This document shows positions 42,907-55,414 of a DNA stretch of 64,000 nucleotides, in pieces. Location of the stretch: positions 4,898,001 to 4,962,000 of the forward strand of contig NC_079490.1 in the NCBI RefSeq assembly GCF_020520425.1, read 5' to 3'. This DNA is from Spinacia oleracea. Its lineage: Eukaryota > Streptophyta > Magnoliopsida > Caryophyllales > Amaranthaceae. The position numbers were made by a program, and so were the translations under genes. The notes under the pieces are model-generated. The model worked only from the letters and a program-made list of their open reading frames with translations. It ran no database searches and was not told where the DNA came from. The first letter of the stretch is position 1. Each line of letters opens with the position of its first letter.

Positions 42907-44372
42907 TAAATGTGTCTAAATTCTGCTGAATTATCTTTGTTATTCAATCCCAGATGATACATAATGGCTCCTTGGACCTGTGGTTGTTGATCAGTTACTT
43001 TCTTTGAAGATCTAGCAACATTTATTGGGGTTTTGAACAATAGGTACGTGGAGTCTACGATACAACATACTTGTCGAGTGAAAATAATGTAGCGTAATTG
43101 AACGCATTTATTTATTTATTTATTTTTATGTTTACTGTATTTTAAGGTGAGGAAATGGCTTGAAATGTTGGAATGATGATACTAAGACGAATGTAATTAT
43201 GTTCATTTTTTGGAGCATAGTTGTATACAGAGTAGTGTATTTGTTTATTTTTGGGTAGAGAAAGCCACATAAAGTAATACGGAGTAATGTAGATGGAATT
43301 TGATATCAGATGTATTACTTTTTTGTTACTCTATAGATTATAAGATTGTACGGGGTACATGGTTAAATGACCAAGTAGATTTTTTTTTTTAGTACGTCTC
43401 CGTATTTTTTTAGAGGTGTAATTACTATTTTCGGCAGTATTTTTCTAGGAGTTATAATTTTATTTCCAATTGTTTAAACCCAATTTCATTTATTTTCATT
43501 TTTACACCCTGCTTGCTTTTTATTTATTTATTTATTGTCTACCTACACCATATGCATAGTATTATACCAAATTCAACTATGTTTTGTGTCAGTCAACATG
43601 TAACTCATAAAAATATATGGAGGCCGAGAGTCAAGAAAAACAACAATGAGGAACACAATAGTGATAGCGTTTGAGATTTTTTTTAAAAAAAATTATTTAA
43701 GGAACCATAAGAGAGAACAGTAAAATATTAAATGAGTATGTGATTGGTTTGTTTATTATGCATTTGTTTTGTGAAGATAAATATATTACACATTTTATAC
43801 AAAAAATGATCAAAGTGCATGTGCGGGATCTAATCTAGTTTTGTTATATATGTAACACGGTAATTTAGACTTTGTACGTTAACATTTTTGCGTTCAATGT
43901 TTAGTTTTTCTTAGAAAAAAACTAAGACGGTTTTTCCACAAAATACCCCCGAGTTTTCATAAGATTCAACAAGATTCTCACAAAATTTCCAAAATAGACC
44001 AAATATGCCTAAATTTTCAGAAGTGCGTCAAAATATCCTTAATGAATAATGCTCTTAGTCATTAGCCCTAATTAATCCTAATTAACTAACCATTAACTAA
44101 AACTACATGTCAAAGCATAATAAAAGAGTTGCATAATATAGCATTAACATGGACAATCAGAAATGGCAAGTTGAATTTCTGTAACAACTAACAAGAGAAG
44201 TAGGTGTCCATGATATATTCCACATTTCCTTCTCCCCTTTGCTTTCAGTATCCTTCACTCGTACATGTTAATCTTGATCCTTCATGGAAGACGCTCGATC
44301 TTTAACTTCGAGACAACTGCTTTAGAGGTTTGAAGTTAGTAAAAGACATGAAACTATGAGCACTATCTACGT
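42907..44372. other. WAK 3' region and AT-rich spacer
   Basis: Directly after the stop, the phrase TTCTGCTGAATT, TTTGTTATTCAATCCCAGAT is a short tandem copy of the last coding bases (about 42868-42905 repeated at 42918-42958). Further on I see only AT-rich DNA with TTTATTTA runs and a single Stowaway-like half-end near 43395. No gene. Confidence 0.4.
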
Positions 44373-44736
44373 TAATGATGGCCATGGGCCGGGCCAACCC
44401 AACCCGGCACGGCCCGAAAATAGCCAGACCCGACCCAGCACGAAAAATGCACGGCCCGACACGAGCACAAAGTCGTGGGCTGGGCCGTATTTTTTTTAGA
44501 AAAAGCTCGATTCAACCCGTCACGTCAAAGCACACTACATTTAGTAAAATTAGGCTTAAGAATGCCGGCCCCATCCGGCCCGACAGCCCATGGGCTTGGG
44601 CCTAGCCCATGTTTTGAACTTTCCGGTCCGGCCCAACATGATACAATGTGGGCCTAACTTGGGCCCGGTCCATTTAGACCCACATCATGTGGGCTTGGCC
44701 TGAAGCCCCGCCTGGCCTAGCCCACGGCCATCTTTA
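44373..44736. mobile_element. hAT-type MITE, GC-rich (GGGCCG family), second full copy
   Basis: Termini TAATGATGGCC and GGCCATCTTTA match those of the element at 26829, and the interior is the same GGCCCGGCACG array. The 8-bp flanks (ATCTACGT and TCTACATA) agree only partly, so the target duplication has decayed. Older than the copy at 26829. Confidence 0.75.
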
Positions 44737-45417
44737 TCTACATATAACACAAACCCACAAGGACCTTATATGAATAAACTTCACTCAGATCAAATTTCAA
44801 AAGCTTGTGCAAATTCTTTAAGGAAATGAGTGCTCTATGACAAAGTAGCAATCCTTGTTATTACTTATTAGTGGTCTTAAAACTACAATCAACAACTACC
44901 ATAAAACAATAATTCCAAGTCTAATCGGCGTTGATTGGGTCCGATCAAGTGTTAACATAAGCTGATCGAGTTCAATCAAGTTTAATAAATTCAGTTCAGA
45001 TAAATTCTTATCATGCACCCATTAGTAGATTACCTAAGAAAGTAGCTTCCAAGACGGCATACTTCAAATTCTCCTTTCTTACTACTTCAAGTGTCAAGAA
45101 GGTGAAATTACTCAAATTTAGGAGATAGTAAACTCTCAGTCACATTAGTCAGGGTAAAAGGTCTAAGTGAGCAGTTAGGCTAGTACTCAATATCATAGCA
45201 CAACGAGGTTTATGCTCAAACTCAAACTCAAACTCAAGAATGTTATTATTCAAGCAAAACCTCATGCCTACGTTTTGGTTTAGTCGCCATATGCTAACAG
45301 ATAATCCTGCTTCTGAAATTTCTGAATGTAAATTTCCCTTCAATCCTAATACTATGCAATTCGTACTTTTCTATTTGTTTATTTGATTTTCTTTCTATTA
45401 TTTGATCACTCGGGAAT

Positions 45418-45456
<39 letters not shown>

Positions 45457-45545
45457 GGGCCGGGCCGGGCCTGGCCTGGCCGGAAAGTTCAAAACAAGGC
45501 CCAGGCCCGGCACGAGCCCAACGGCTTGAAACGTTAAAAAAATGT
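45418..45545. repeat. Poly-G tract (37 G) fused to a hAT-MITE fragment
   Basis: A run of 37 G (45418-45454) leads into CCGGGCCGGGCCGGGCC and then AAAGTTCAAAACAAGGCCCA, which is part of the GC-rich hAT MITE family in reverse. Its other end is missing. The run may be a real slippage expansion or a sequencing/assembly artefact. Confidence 0.7.
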
Positions 45546-46966
45546 GTTAAATGCATCAATGGGGGAACTACCTGAATGTGTGTGCAAATGTGCAAATTTC
45601 ACACAACGTATTGACAGAACCAGATTATGCATTCCTATCTAATTAGATGTTTTTGAATACAAGTATAAAATTGATCATGATATCAGATCAGTATTGGGTT
45701 AAAACGTAGGGACCTAATTTTCAATTAGCTTATGTTTAGCAATTAGGAAAATATAAGTGTGCAATAATAGCAGCTCCAGAACTAAACCCTTCACCTACTA
45801 ATATAAGAATGATGGGAAAAGAAACAGCTAATCAGCTGGCCAAAACCAAAACCCACACATAAACAGATGAAGTGAACTGCCACGCATCATTATTTCATCA
45901 ATTAATGCCACACTCGTTTTTTTTTGTGCAAACAATGGATTTACCAGGAAACACAACAAAAGGTCTTAGAACATAATAGCCTTTACTATGACACAAACTC
46001 TTAATTAAGGCAGCGGGTGCACAATAAATATTGTAAAGCGGGTGTAAAATTACCTTAAATTGACTCTTTGTTGATATGTTAATATTGCTCCCTAAAGAAA
46101 AATTGACAACCCCCAAACTGAAGAAAGGTGAAAAGAAAACAGTACAAACAAATCTAAATATTCTCACCAGCAATGTTGTAGCATGAATCCTATGAAAGGT
46201 AAGGATGTCAAAAACTAACTTGCAAATTTAAACCATAGGTTGCAAGACCATGACAAAAAAAAGCAGAATAACTGTAAAACGAAACAAGCCTAGACAATGA
46301 ATCTCTAAAAATCTAAATCACATAGAGTGACCAAAAAGAAGCAGAATAACTGTAAAACATAAGCAGCTTGTCTTCTGCAAACTGAAAAGAAACAACCACA
46401 GAGCAACATATGTTGCTTGTCTTTTGCAAACTAAACAGCATACCATGATCAGAACAAAAAACTGTTGCTATCCCTACATCCGAAGTCTACTATCTAATCT
46501 CCATCCTTTTTTTCCTTGTAGCTAAACAACAAGCTATCGTAAGACGACAGAGAAATTGATGGTCACAGAGAAGCAGAATTCGAATGCCACAAGCAAGCAC
46601 ACTATCTAACCATTCTAAATTACAATATCCAAATTTGTCATGGGATGTGCAGGAAGGAATCCTCAATTTGATAACAGATAGGAAGCTCAAAGCTAGACAA
46701 TAAAACTGAACCCTACATGGAAATCAATCAATGCAAACCATTAAAGTTTTATGATGTTGTTAATGGTCCAGATACAATCTAATAACATCACGGAAAAGTA
46801 CCCCAACACCATAAGAGAAATCTGAATTGTAGTATCGTTGACTATCGTTTAGGATTCCCATTTAGAAAGTAAAATTTATGTAGTCCTCAACCTTCATGTA
46901 AAGAAATGGGTAAGGGAAAACAGTTACGCTAAAGAAATTGCAACAACAGTTAGAAACATTGTACCT
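45546..46966. other. Intergenic DNA downstream of the F-box gene
   Basis: No supported gene. Short repeats occur: AAGCAGAATAACTGTAAAAC appears twice (about 46262 and 46340), and TTGCTTGTCTT/CTTGTCTTCTGCAAACTGAA-like phrases recur at 46366 and 46412, which points to a local duplication. A R1-like TGCACAATAAATATTGTA lies at about 46018. Confidence 0.35.
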
Positions 46967-48363
46967 TTAGTAAATGTCACATTCACATGGTAGATTCCTT
47001 GACATATCTCCACCAGCTTTCAATTCATCATCTACTCGTACTTCATCTTTGACCTCATCATCAACTCGTACTTCATCTTTGACCTCATTATCTACTCGTA
47101 CTTCATCTTTGACCTCATCATCTACTCGTACTTCATCTTTGACCTCATCATCTGAAATAGATTTCCCCTCATTGAACAGTGCCAAACCTTCATTGTATGA
47201 TCCCAAATAAAATCCTTGGAGTTTCCCCTCAAAGGCTTCTAGTACCTCATTTTTATCTGTATTATCACAGTCAGTAGAAAGCACTCCGAGAACACTCTCA
47301 CTTCTCCAATAATAACAACAACGGCTTGCAAACATTAAAAAATTCTCGTTCTTCCTAAAGCACAACGCCCAAGGCACCGGGTAATAAGCTGCTTTACTAA
47401 ATCTGAAAGATTTAGTCCAAGAATCCTCACTGCCATACTCTTTCATCACCCATATGGAAAACTCACATTCATTATCTGGCATTACAATTAGTGCAAGCAT
47501 ATCACAGCAAGTTGTGACCCTCAACTTATTTGACTTAGTATCAGAGCCCTCAATACAAGCAGGGAACTTCAGTTCACCAAAGAACTCGTCTTGCACATTG
47601 AAAGTCACAATAACCCTCCAAACTTCCTCCAAACATCGCATACCTTTTGTAGGTTGCACAATGAATCCAGGCCAATGCACACACCCATTTAAATAACATT
47701 GTGAATAACAGTTCTCATCGCGATAATACCCAAACATATGTCGAATGTAGTACATGGGAGGAGAAGCAGATATGGTTCTCCATAATCCAGAACTAACCGA
47801 GTAAATCTCCACAAGTGGAGGAAGCTGATTTGGTCCACAATCAGCATCAAGGTAAACTAGACGAACCACCTTGTAATCATTCGTAAGCTCATCGAACCCG
47901 AACCCAACACACATGTCATACGGGCCACACGGCTGGAATGTAAAATTAGGATAAGGGACTTCTACTACTTTCCTTATACTAGGGTTCCAAAGATAGATTA
48001 TATTAGTGTATGTATTAACATCATCAGACAAACAAATAACACCATTACAAGAACCCACAATGTTGAAAAACAACTAGCACGATCTAATTCAACTGGCATT
48101 TGTTGAAACAACAAATTGGATTCAGAAACTCCATTATCTGGGTGCAAAGAAAAATACTCCTTGGATTTTCCATCTCCTTCTAGATAGTACCTAAGCAATA
48201 TAAAGGGGTTATCTTTTGATTTTTTGTTGTGGGAAGCCATAAATTCAGGGCTAGTGATGAAATTCAACAAGGTTTTGCAAGTACATGCGCAAATAACAAG
48301 GGTTTTGATTGGAATTCTCAAGCAGATGTCTAACCATATATTCTTAGGCAATTTTTCCCACAT
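46967..48363 (-). pseudogene. F-box protein with F-box-associated domain, one frame break
   Basis: From ATG 48363 the minus strand reads MWEKLPKNIWLDICLRIPIK then TLVICACTCKTLLNFI, a plant F-box that would bind SKP1 in an SCF E3 ligase. After about 100 codons the frame changes near 48060-48075, around a T run. It then continues 360 codons: VGSCNGVICLSD, YLWNPSIRKVVEVPYP, FGFDELTNDYKVVRLVY and WVMKEYGSEDSWTKSF, the FBA type 1 domain. The tail has four 10-aa acidic repeats. One single-base indel explains the break; it may be a recent null allele or a base-call error. The gene looks otherwise complete. Confidence 0.82.
47025..47144 (-). repeat. Coding minisatellite, 4 x 30 bp, in the F-box gene tail
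   Basis: Four head-to-tail units of 30 bp (TCATCATCTACTCGTACTTC plus ATCTTTGACC on the plus strand) encode the 10-aa repeat DEVKDEVRVD near the C-terminus. Units differ by one or two bases (TCATTA, TCAACT), so the array is recent and its length is a multiple of three. Confidence 0.92.
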
Positions 48364-48442
48364 CTTTGCGAAATTTAACTCCGTAATTGCAACAAAAACG
48401 AAGAATAACAACACAAAAGGGTATAATTTAGAAAAGGGTTAA

Positions 48443-49164
48443 CTTATCTGCAAATTGGGTGAGCTTCAATCGTTCAACTGATGTATGCTCCTGATCGACA
48501 GCTCATTCCATATCTAGGGTATTTGGGAATTTGGATGTCTGTTTCATGCTGGGGAACAGGGGTGATTCCGGGTGAATGGGTGATCAAGTATAATGGGTAC
48601 CCTGCACCCAAACGTAAATAATCGTCGGGTAGAACCGTTTTAAAATTCTTTATGTTTTTTATTTTTTCTAAAAATTATGGTAGAAAAGAAAAAAATATAA
48701 TAAAAAAATCAATTGTACTTGGAAGCTAAAATTAAATATATCACAATATGGTAATATTTACGCATAATAAATGAGAGAATTAAATTTCTAAGAAGTTTAT
48801 ATTATATTATTAAGGAAAAATCGGCCCGATTAAAAATCAGGTTTTGGACTAGACCGGACTAGACCGAAGATCGAAAATTGATATTACTTGAATCAGAGAC
48901 CGGGCCGATTGCCTTCAGTCTGTTACGGTCCGGTATGGGTCGGTCCGGTCCGGACCAATTTTCGCACACCTGTCACCCATAAGTTTAGTCATCTTTTTTT
49001 CTTTTCTACTTTTATCCTACCCATACTAAATTAAAGAAATAAACAATAAACAATAATATTTTCATTTGTCATCACTACATTCTATTCTATTCCCAAGAAT
49101 TAATTTTGGTCATGGGTATGACTAGGTCATGCTTCTCTCTCTTCCCTGCTTCTTATATCTCATA
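48443..49164. other. F-box gene upstream region and spacer
   Basis: Holds the presumed promoter of the minus-strand F-box gene, AT-rich DNA, and at about 48830-48975 a CGGTCCGG-rich block (CGGTCCGGTCCGGACCAATT then TTCGCACACCTGTC) that looks like one end of another GC-rich MITE. No gene. Confidence 0.35.
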
Positions 49165-49423
49165 ATTCCTCCGTCTTTTAATGCTCGCAACGTTTGGACT
49201 TTTGCCACTAATCATATAATCTACTTTGACTATTCGTAGTGTTTTTTATATAAGATAAAACATAGTCATGTGGGATCTTGTTAGATTCGTCTCAATGTGT
49301 ATTTTCAAAATATCAACATTTAATAATTTTTGCATAAAGAGAATTTAAGATATAAATAATCAAAGTTGTGCATTGGCATGCATGAAACTAACAATCGTTG
49401 CGAGTACTAAAAGACGGAGGAAG
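49165..49423. mobile_element. Stowaway-type MITE
   Basis: Left end ATTCCTCCGTCTTTTAATGC and right end CTAAAAGACGGAGGAAG, with TA on both sides, are inverted repeats; GCTCGCAACG and CGTTGCGAGTA also face each other. Non-coding. Confidence 0.8.
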
Positions 49424-51451
49424 TATTTCTTTATTATTTTTATTGCTCTCTCCCTCCTCATGACCAATTCATACAAGAGGTTGGAGAGGAGGCATGTTGT
49501 GATGTGTGAGCAAACACATCACATGGGTATTATCGTAAATTTACACCAACGTCAAACAAATTAGGAACAAGACAAAATGAATAGAACAATCGGAAAATAC
49601 AAAATTAATAAATAAAAGAGAAGAGAATGACAGAAAAAGAGGAGAGAGAAAGTGACATGAAGTACCAATTTATCTTTTACAAAATGCCATTTTCTTTTTA
49701 AATGTACTATTTCTCTAAAATACAAGTACCATTTTTTAACAAAACACCATTTTTATTTACAAAATACCATTCGTATTTAGAAAATACCATTTTATTTCAT
49801 TTTTTGTACCATTACATAATATATTCGTATCCATAATCGATCCAAAAACGTATGACAACAAGCAATTTTGTCTCTTTGTTGCTGTTATGTTTTTTGTGGT
49901 ACATCACAACATGTGATTTTGACTTCCTCAGTCATGCAATGGCTGGCTACACTCAGTGGAAGTGTGGAACCAGTTCTAGATTTTGAAATCCTCGAAAGAC
50001 AAAATATCTTTTCAAAATGAAAATATTTAGAATAAAATCGATACAAAGTACTCCGTACAATCATACTAGATATCGAAAAAAATCAGTTCTAACTAGTTTG
50101 ACCTGTTCCAAATTGTTGGAAACCATTCTAATTGGTTTAGGTCCGATAATAAGATCCTAACCAGTCTCACTCAGGCGCACAATTCTAGTTTTACTCGAAG
50201 CTGGTATTGAGTCAGCCCTGTCAAACATGGAAAAAAAAATTATATCGCTCTGGCATAGTGTAAACACCACATGTTACTATTTGTACTAGGTAGTGGCGCA
50301 ATATTATTTTTTGGACAAACACAGCATAGCATGAAAAATCATGCTAGAACAAGTAAAATTTGGTTTAGGCGTAAGCACAATTCGTGACTTGGATAGTGTT
50401 TGAGTCTTCCTTCTAACTAAATTAGTTGACATATTATATACTAAATTAGGAATTGAAGAGAAGGTGAAGAAATTGTTAATGGAGATTTGGTTTCCACGGA
50501 AACCGGGAAAGTGGGTTATTTGGGGAAGGAGATAGAACTTTTAAAACTTATTTATTAGCTGACAACAATTTTTTTGGGGCCCCCAAAATAATGGGGACCT
50601 GTGCTGTATTTCCTATTGGATCTCTTTATAGCCGGGCCTGAACAATGGCGGGGACTTGGGGAGGAAAGAGAAATGTTTGGAGTTAGATGTTTCACAAAAA
50701 GGAGAATTAATTATCTTTTGATTTTCAAAGCTTTTTTTTACATCTTGAAAATCCCGTTAACGGAGTCCAAGTCAGTAACATGGAGACAGTTAAAAAATGC
50801 ATACGAAAATGCATACGAAATTACTTTTTTATCCCCGCCCACTTGTGGTTTAGACAGCCTCTTTGAAACACCTGCATTCATTTCGCAAAAGACGATATCG
50901 CCCTTTTAAAACAACACCCCCCGACCCTCATTTCTCACGCCCCCAGCAAATTCCGGCAGGGACAAACCAGGTAACCACCATCATCACCTTCGCAGCCGCA
51001 CATGGAATTGAAGAAATACATCACCCGAAATGCAATTGATGAATTCGGCTGCCATGAATAAGGAAGCCATTGATGTCGAACTGGAAATCGCAGCTAGACT
51101 TATAATACTTCTCGAACGCCTCCCACCTTCATCCCTTCCGATCTCCCTGCCGCACCCACCTTCATCACCCACCTTGCACCTCACCAATCACCATCTTCAA
51201 CATGAATTTCAGAAGAAAAAAATACAATCAAAATTTGTAATCGCGGTACCACACGGTATTCCTGCGGCGGACACGGCGATACCGCGGAAAAACTCCGGTA
51301 CCATGCACAATTCTTGCGCAGTATCAACGTGTCCGCGGCGGGAATTCCGTGCGTTACCCATTAAAAAAAACGAGGTTTCTTAGTGCTCCTTGCAGCTGAA
51401 ACTCTGTGAAAGGAAGATTCAGAGAGAAAAGAAGGAAAAATGATAGAAGAT
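49424..51451. other. Spacer upstream of the Copia element
   Basis: Mostly AT-rich, with repeated AAAATACCATTTTxTTT phrases at 49675-49815. A GC-richer part at 50890-51380 has small open frames (for example around 51030-51380), but no recognisable domain, start context or splice pattern, so I do not call a gene. Confidence 0.35.
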
Positions 51452-51623
51452 TGTTAAGATATGTATAGAGAATATTATGAGAATATATTGTGAGAGTTTT
51501 ATGGCAATTAGGATTGTTTCCTAAAGTCTAGGATACCCTAGAAAACCTACGTACTATGTAATATATATTTCTCACAAGATCAATGACAAGGCAAGCAATC
51601 AAAGGCCCAAAACATATTTCTCA
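51452..51623 (+). repeat. Candidate 5' LTR of the Copia element
   Basis: A stretch that begins TGTTAAGATATGTATAGAG and ends TTTCTCA directly before TGGTATCGGAGC, a near match to the initiator-Met tRNA primer site. TG...CA ends and the position fit a short Copia LTR of about 172 bp, but the partner LTR is not in the window, so the boundaries are inferred. Confidence 0.5.
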
Positions 51624-54600
51624 TGGTATCGGAGCGCTGAAAGCTCAAAAACCTAATCAACAATGGCCGGTGATGAAGCACCGCCTCCTCCTCCACCAAA
51701 AATTGAACCAAACTCACCTTTTTTTCTTGGCTCACAAGATAGACCGGGAGACTTTATCACACCCACACGACTCAATCTTCACAACTATGATGATTGGGCC
51801 ATGGACGTTCAAATAGCACTTGAAGCAAGACGAAAGTTCGACTTTCTAAATGGCACCATAACCGAACCATCTCCACCTTGTACTACCTCTGATTGGATAG
51901 CCATCAACGCTATGCTCGTGTCATGGATTATAAACACAATCGAACCAGAGGTAAAGTCAAATATCTCAAAGTTTAGGGAGGCTAAACGACTGTGGGATCA
52001 CCTTAAACAGAGATTTGCAACCACAAACGGCCCTAGGATACAACATTTAAAATCATCCGATCCATTGCTAGGTGTGAACAGACTAAAACAATGTCTGTGT
52101 CGAGTTATTATGGGAAGCTAAATGCTCTATGGGAAGCTCTTGATATTCATGAACCTCTGATTTCTTGTTCTTGTTGCTCTAAGTGCACGGCATGTAGTAC
52201 TCACGAAGTTCGGCGTGCCCAATCAAAACTACACGAGTTCTTAATGGGCTTGTATTCTAATTATTATGCAACTTTACGCACTAACATCTTGTCCCAGGAC
52301 CCTCTACCGTCGCTCGACCGTGCGTACCAGCTTGTAACACAGGATGAACAGGTGCGCATGGGTAGGAGTGAGCAAGATGCAAAACCGAGTGATGTGGTCG
52401 GCTTCTCCATTCGTGCAGGCATGAGACGAGGAAGGGGCAGAACTGATCGTCCTGTGTGCACACAATGCAAGAAAACCGGGCACGAAGCTTCCTCGTGTTG
52501 GGCTCATCTAGTCTGCACTCATTGCGAAAAGACGGGACACGATGTTAGCAAATGTTACGAGATCGTAGGCTATCCGGATTCCTGGCACGACACTGCTCGG
52601 TATGATAATGGGGCAGCAAAGGGAAGCAGGAACGCTGGGGCAGGTCGTGGGACAGCCCGTGCCAATGTTGTTGCGGCTGGCAACAGTGTTGTGGGTGGCA
52701 GCAGCTCCAGTGAAAGCAATGCCTCCACGTTGTTCTCCAGTGAGCAATGGAAGGTTCTTGCAGGCTTATTCGGTAACGCAAAAGTTCTAGATGGTCGTTT
52801 AAATGGTAAGTTTGATGATGATTTGTGGATAATCGATACCGGGGCATCCAATCATGTTACTGGAAAACGAGAATGGTTGTTTGATACCCACACTTTTGAA
52901 TGCCCAGTAGGGTTACCTAATGGAGAAATTTCAATTGCAACTTTGCAAGGGAGTGTGCAGTTGACAGATAAAATTACGCTCACTAATGTTCTTTATGTTC
53001 CCCAATTTAGCTGCAATTTACTTTCTGTGTCGCAACTTAATGATAATTTACACTCAATTGTCCAATTTGATTCTAATATATGTGCTATACAGGGCCAAAC
53101 GAAGGAGGTGATTGGAATGGGAGTTAGGAGAGACGGGCTTTATTACTTTGGCAAAACTGAATCGGTGCAACATGTGTCTGTGGCTGAATTGACTTCGGAT
53201 TTGGAGTTATGGCACAAACGGATGGGGCATCCTTCAAAGAAAGTGGTGAAATTACTTCCTCCTCTTCGTAGCATTCAGGGCAGTTTAAACAAAGCATGTG
53301 AGGTCTGCTTCCGAGCTAGACACTCTAGGGACAAATTTAATTTAAGTGAAAATAAGGCGAGTAGGATTTTTGAGAAAATACATTGTGATTTATGGGGTTC
53401 TTACAGACATGTTTCTTCTTGTGGAGCTCGTTATTTTTTGACAATTGTGGATGATTATTCTCGTGCAGTATGGATTTATTTATTACTTGATAAAACTGAA
53501 GTTTTTCACATGTTCATGTCCTTTATTGCTATGGTTGAAAGACAATTTTCTCAAAAAATCAAGGTGGTTCAGAGTGATAATGGCACGGAATTCAAATGCT
53601 TGTTTGATTATTTTAGAGCCACCGGAATTTTATTCCAAACATCGTGTGTCGGTACCCCACAACAAAATGGGCGGGTCGAAAGGAAACATAAACACATTTT
53701 GAATGTTAGTAGGGCATTGAGATTTCAAGCTAAATTACCTATTTACTTTTGGGGGGAATGTGTTCTAGCAGCTGCTCATTTAATTAATCGTACACCTTCA
53801 CCTTTGTTGCACAATAAAACACCTTTTGAAATATTGTTTAACAAACCACCTTTTTTTGAAGCCATCCGTACTTTTGGATGTTTGGCTTTCGCTCATAATC
53901 AGAAAACTAATGGTGATAAGTTTGAAAGTCGAAGTAGAAAATGTGTGTTTGTTGGGTATCCGTTCGGTAAAAAGGGGTGGAAATTGTACGACCTTGATAA
54001 AAAGGAATTCTTTGTTTCCCGTGATGTGAACTTTTTTGAGGACGTATTTCTGTTTCATTGCCCTGATGATGTAAACATTGTGCTCGACAATCCATTTGAT
54101 AATAATATTGAGATACATGATGATTTTGGAGTGGTTGGTGATTGTGATACAATTGTGGAAAATATTGGAAATATGGAGGAGGTGGATCACGTGGACCAAA
54201 CCTCCACACCTGATCTACTCCTTGAATCAGGCCCACATGAACCCCTTGTTGAGGTTCAGGCCCCACGAAAACCCTCCTTCTCCCGCCTTAGCAGACCCCT
54301 CTTCTCCGCAGGCCCACACGCCTCCTTCCCCTCCTGCCCAATCCACGTCACACAGTCCATCATCAATGGGTCAGCCCGAACAGGTTATGGGTCGTGGGTG
54401 CCGGGAAAAATTCCCATCAGTTCTAATGAAGGACTTCGTGACACATACAGTTTTTGCCCAAAGTACGTCTCCTTCCACTCCGGCTCCAAGTCACTCCTCA
54501 GGTACTCCATATCCCTTAGCACACTATATTAATTGTGACAATTTTTCTGTGAATTATCGTAAGTTTCTTGCAGCTATTATATCTTGTAAGGATCCAAAAT

Positions 54601-55414
54601 CCTTCAAGGAGGCAATGAAAAGTGGTGCTTGGAGAAAATCAATGCAAGAAGAAATACAGGCCTTAGAAGACAATGGTACGTGGACTTTGGAGATCCTTCC
54701 TCCAGGTAAACGTGCTTTGGGAAGTCAATGGATATTTCGCACCAAATATTTTTCGAATGGTGATATTGAACGACTAAAGTCCAGATTGGTCGTTTTGGGC
54801 AACCATCAACAAGAGGGTATTGATTACAATGAAACTTTTGCTCCAGTTGCAAAAATGACTACTGTTCGTGCTTTTCTTACAATTGCAGCTTCTAAAAACT
54901 GGGAGATTCATCAAATGGACGTACATAATGCGTTCTTGCATGGTGATCTAGAGGAAGAAGTATATATGAAGCTACCTCCCGGTTTTGAAAGCTCGGATCC
55001 GAACCTCGTCTGTCGACTACGCAAGTCTTTGTACGGTCTTAAACAGGCACCACGGTGTTGGTTCGCGAAACTAGTCACGGCATTGAAAGAGTACGGTTTC
55101 ACTTTCACCAAAGAGTACGGTCTTAAAATCATATTCTGATTATTCTCTCTTCACTTTCACCAAAGGCGTCATTCATCTTAATGTTCTGGTTTATGTTGAT
55201 GATCTCATTATCTCTGGGAACGATTCCGCTGCGATCAATATGTTCAAAGCCTATCTCAGTGATTGTTTTAAGATGAAGGATCTTGGTTTTCTCAAGTATT
55301 TTTTGGGCATTGAGGTTGCCCGTAGCTCCTCCGGCTTGTTCTTGTGTCAACGAAAGTATACCCTTGACATCATCTCTGAGACAGGCTTGTTGGGGGCTAA
55401 GCCATGTGGGTTTC
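51452..55414 (+). mobile_element. Ty1/Copia LTR retrotransposon, broken, interrupted by a Gypsy element
   Basis: The Copia domain order is readable along the plus strand. Gag lies at about 51.7-52.1 kb (NYDDWAMDVQIALEARRKF). Two zinc knuckles follow (CTQCKKTGHEASSCW and CTHCEKTGHDVSKCY), then protease (WIIDTGASNHVTG), GAG-pre-integrase (LWHKRMGHPS), integrase with DNGTEF, and reverse transcriptase ([33 protein letters not shown]). Integrase before RT is diagnostic of Copia. The coding part is interrupted in at least two places, so it is a fossil. At 55415 it meets the Gypsy LTR; RNase H and the 3' LTR probably lie beyond the window. Confidence 0.9.

Noticed and set aside
50601-51383. Possible gene with two frames of 102 and 117 codons
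   Set aside because: No recognisable domain, the frames do not agree with any splice pattern I can see, and the sequence holds low-complexity CGCGG motifs.
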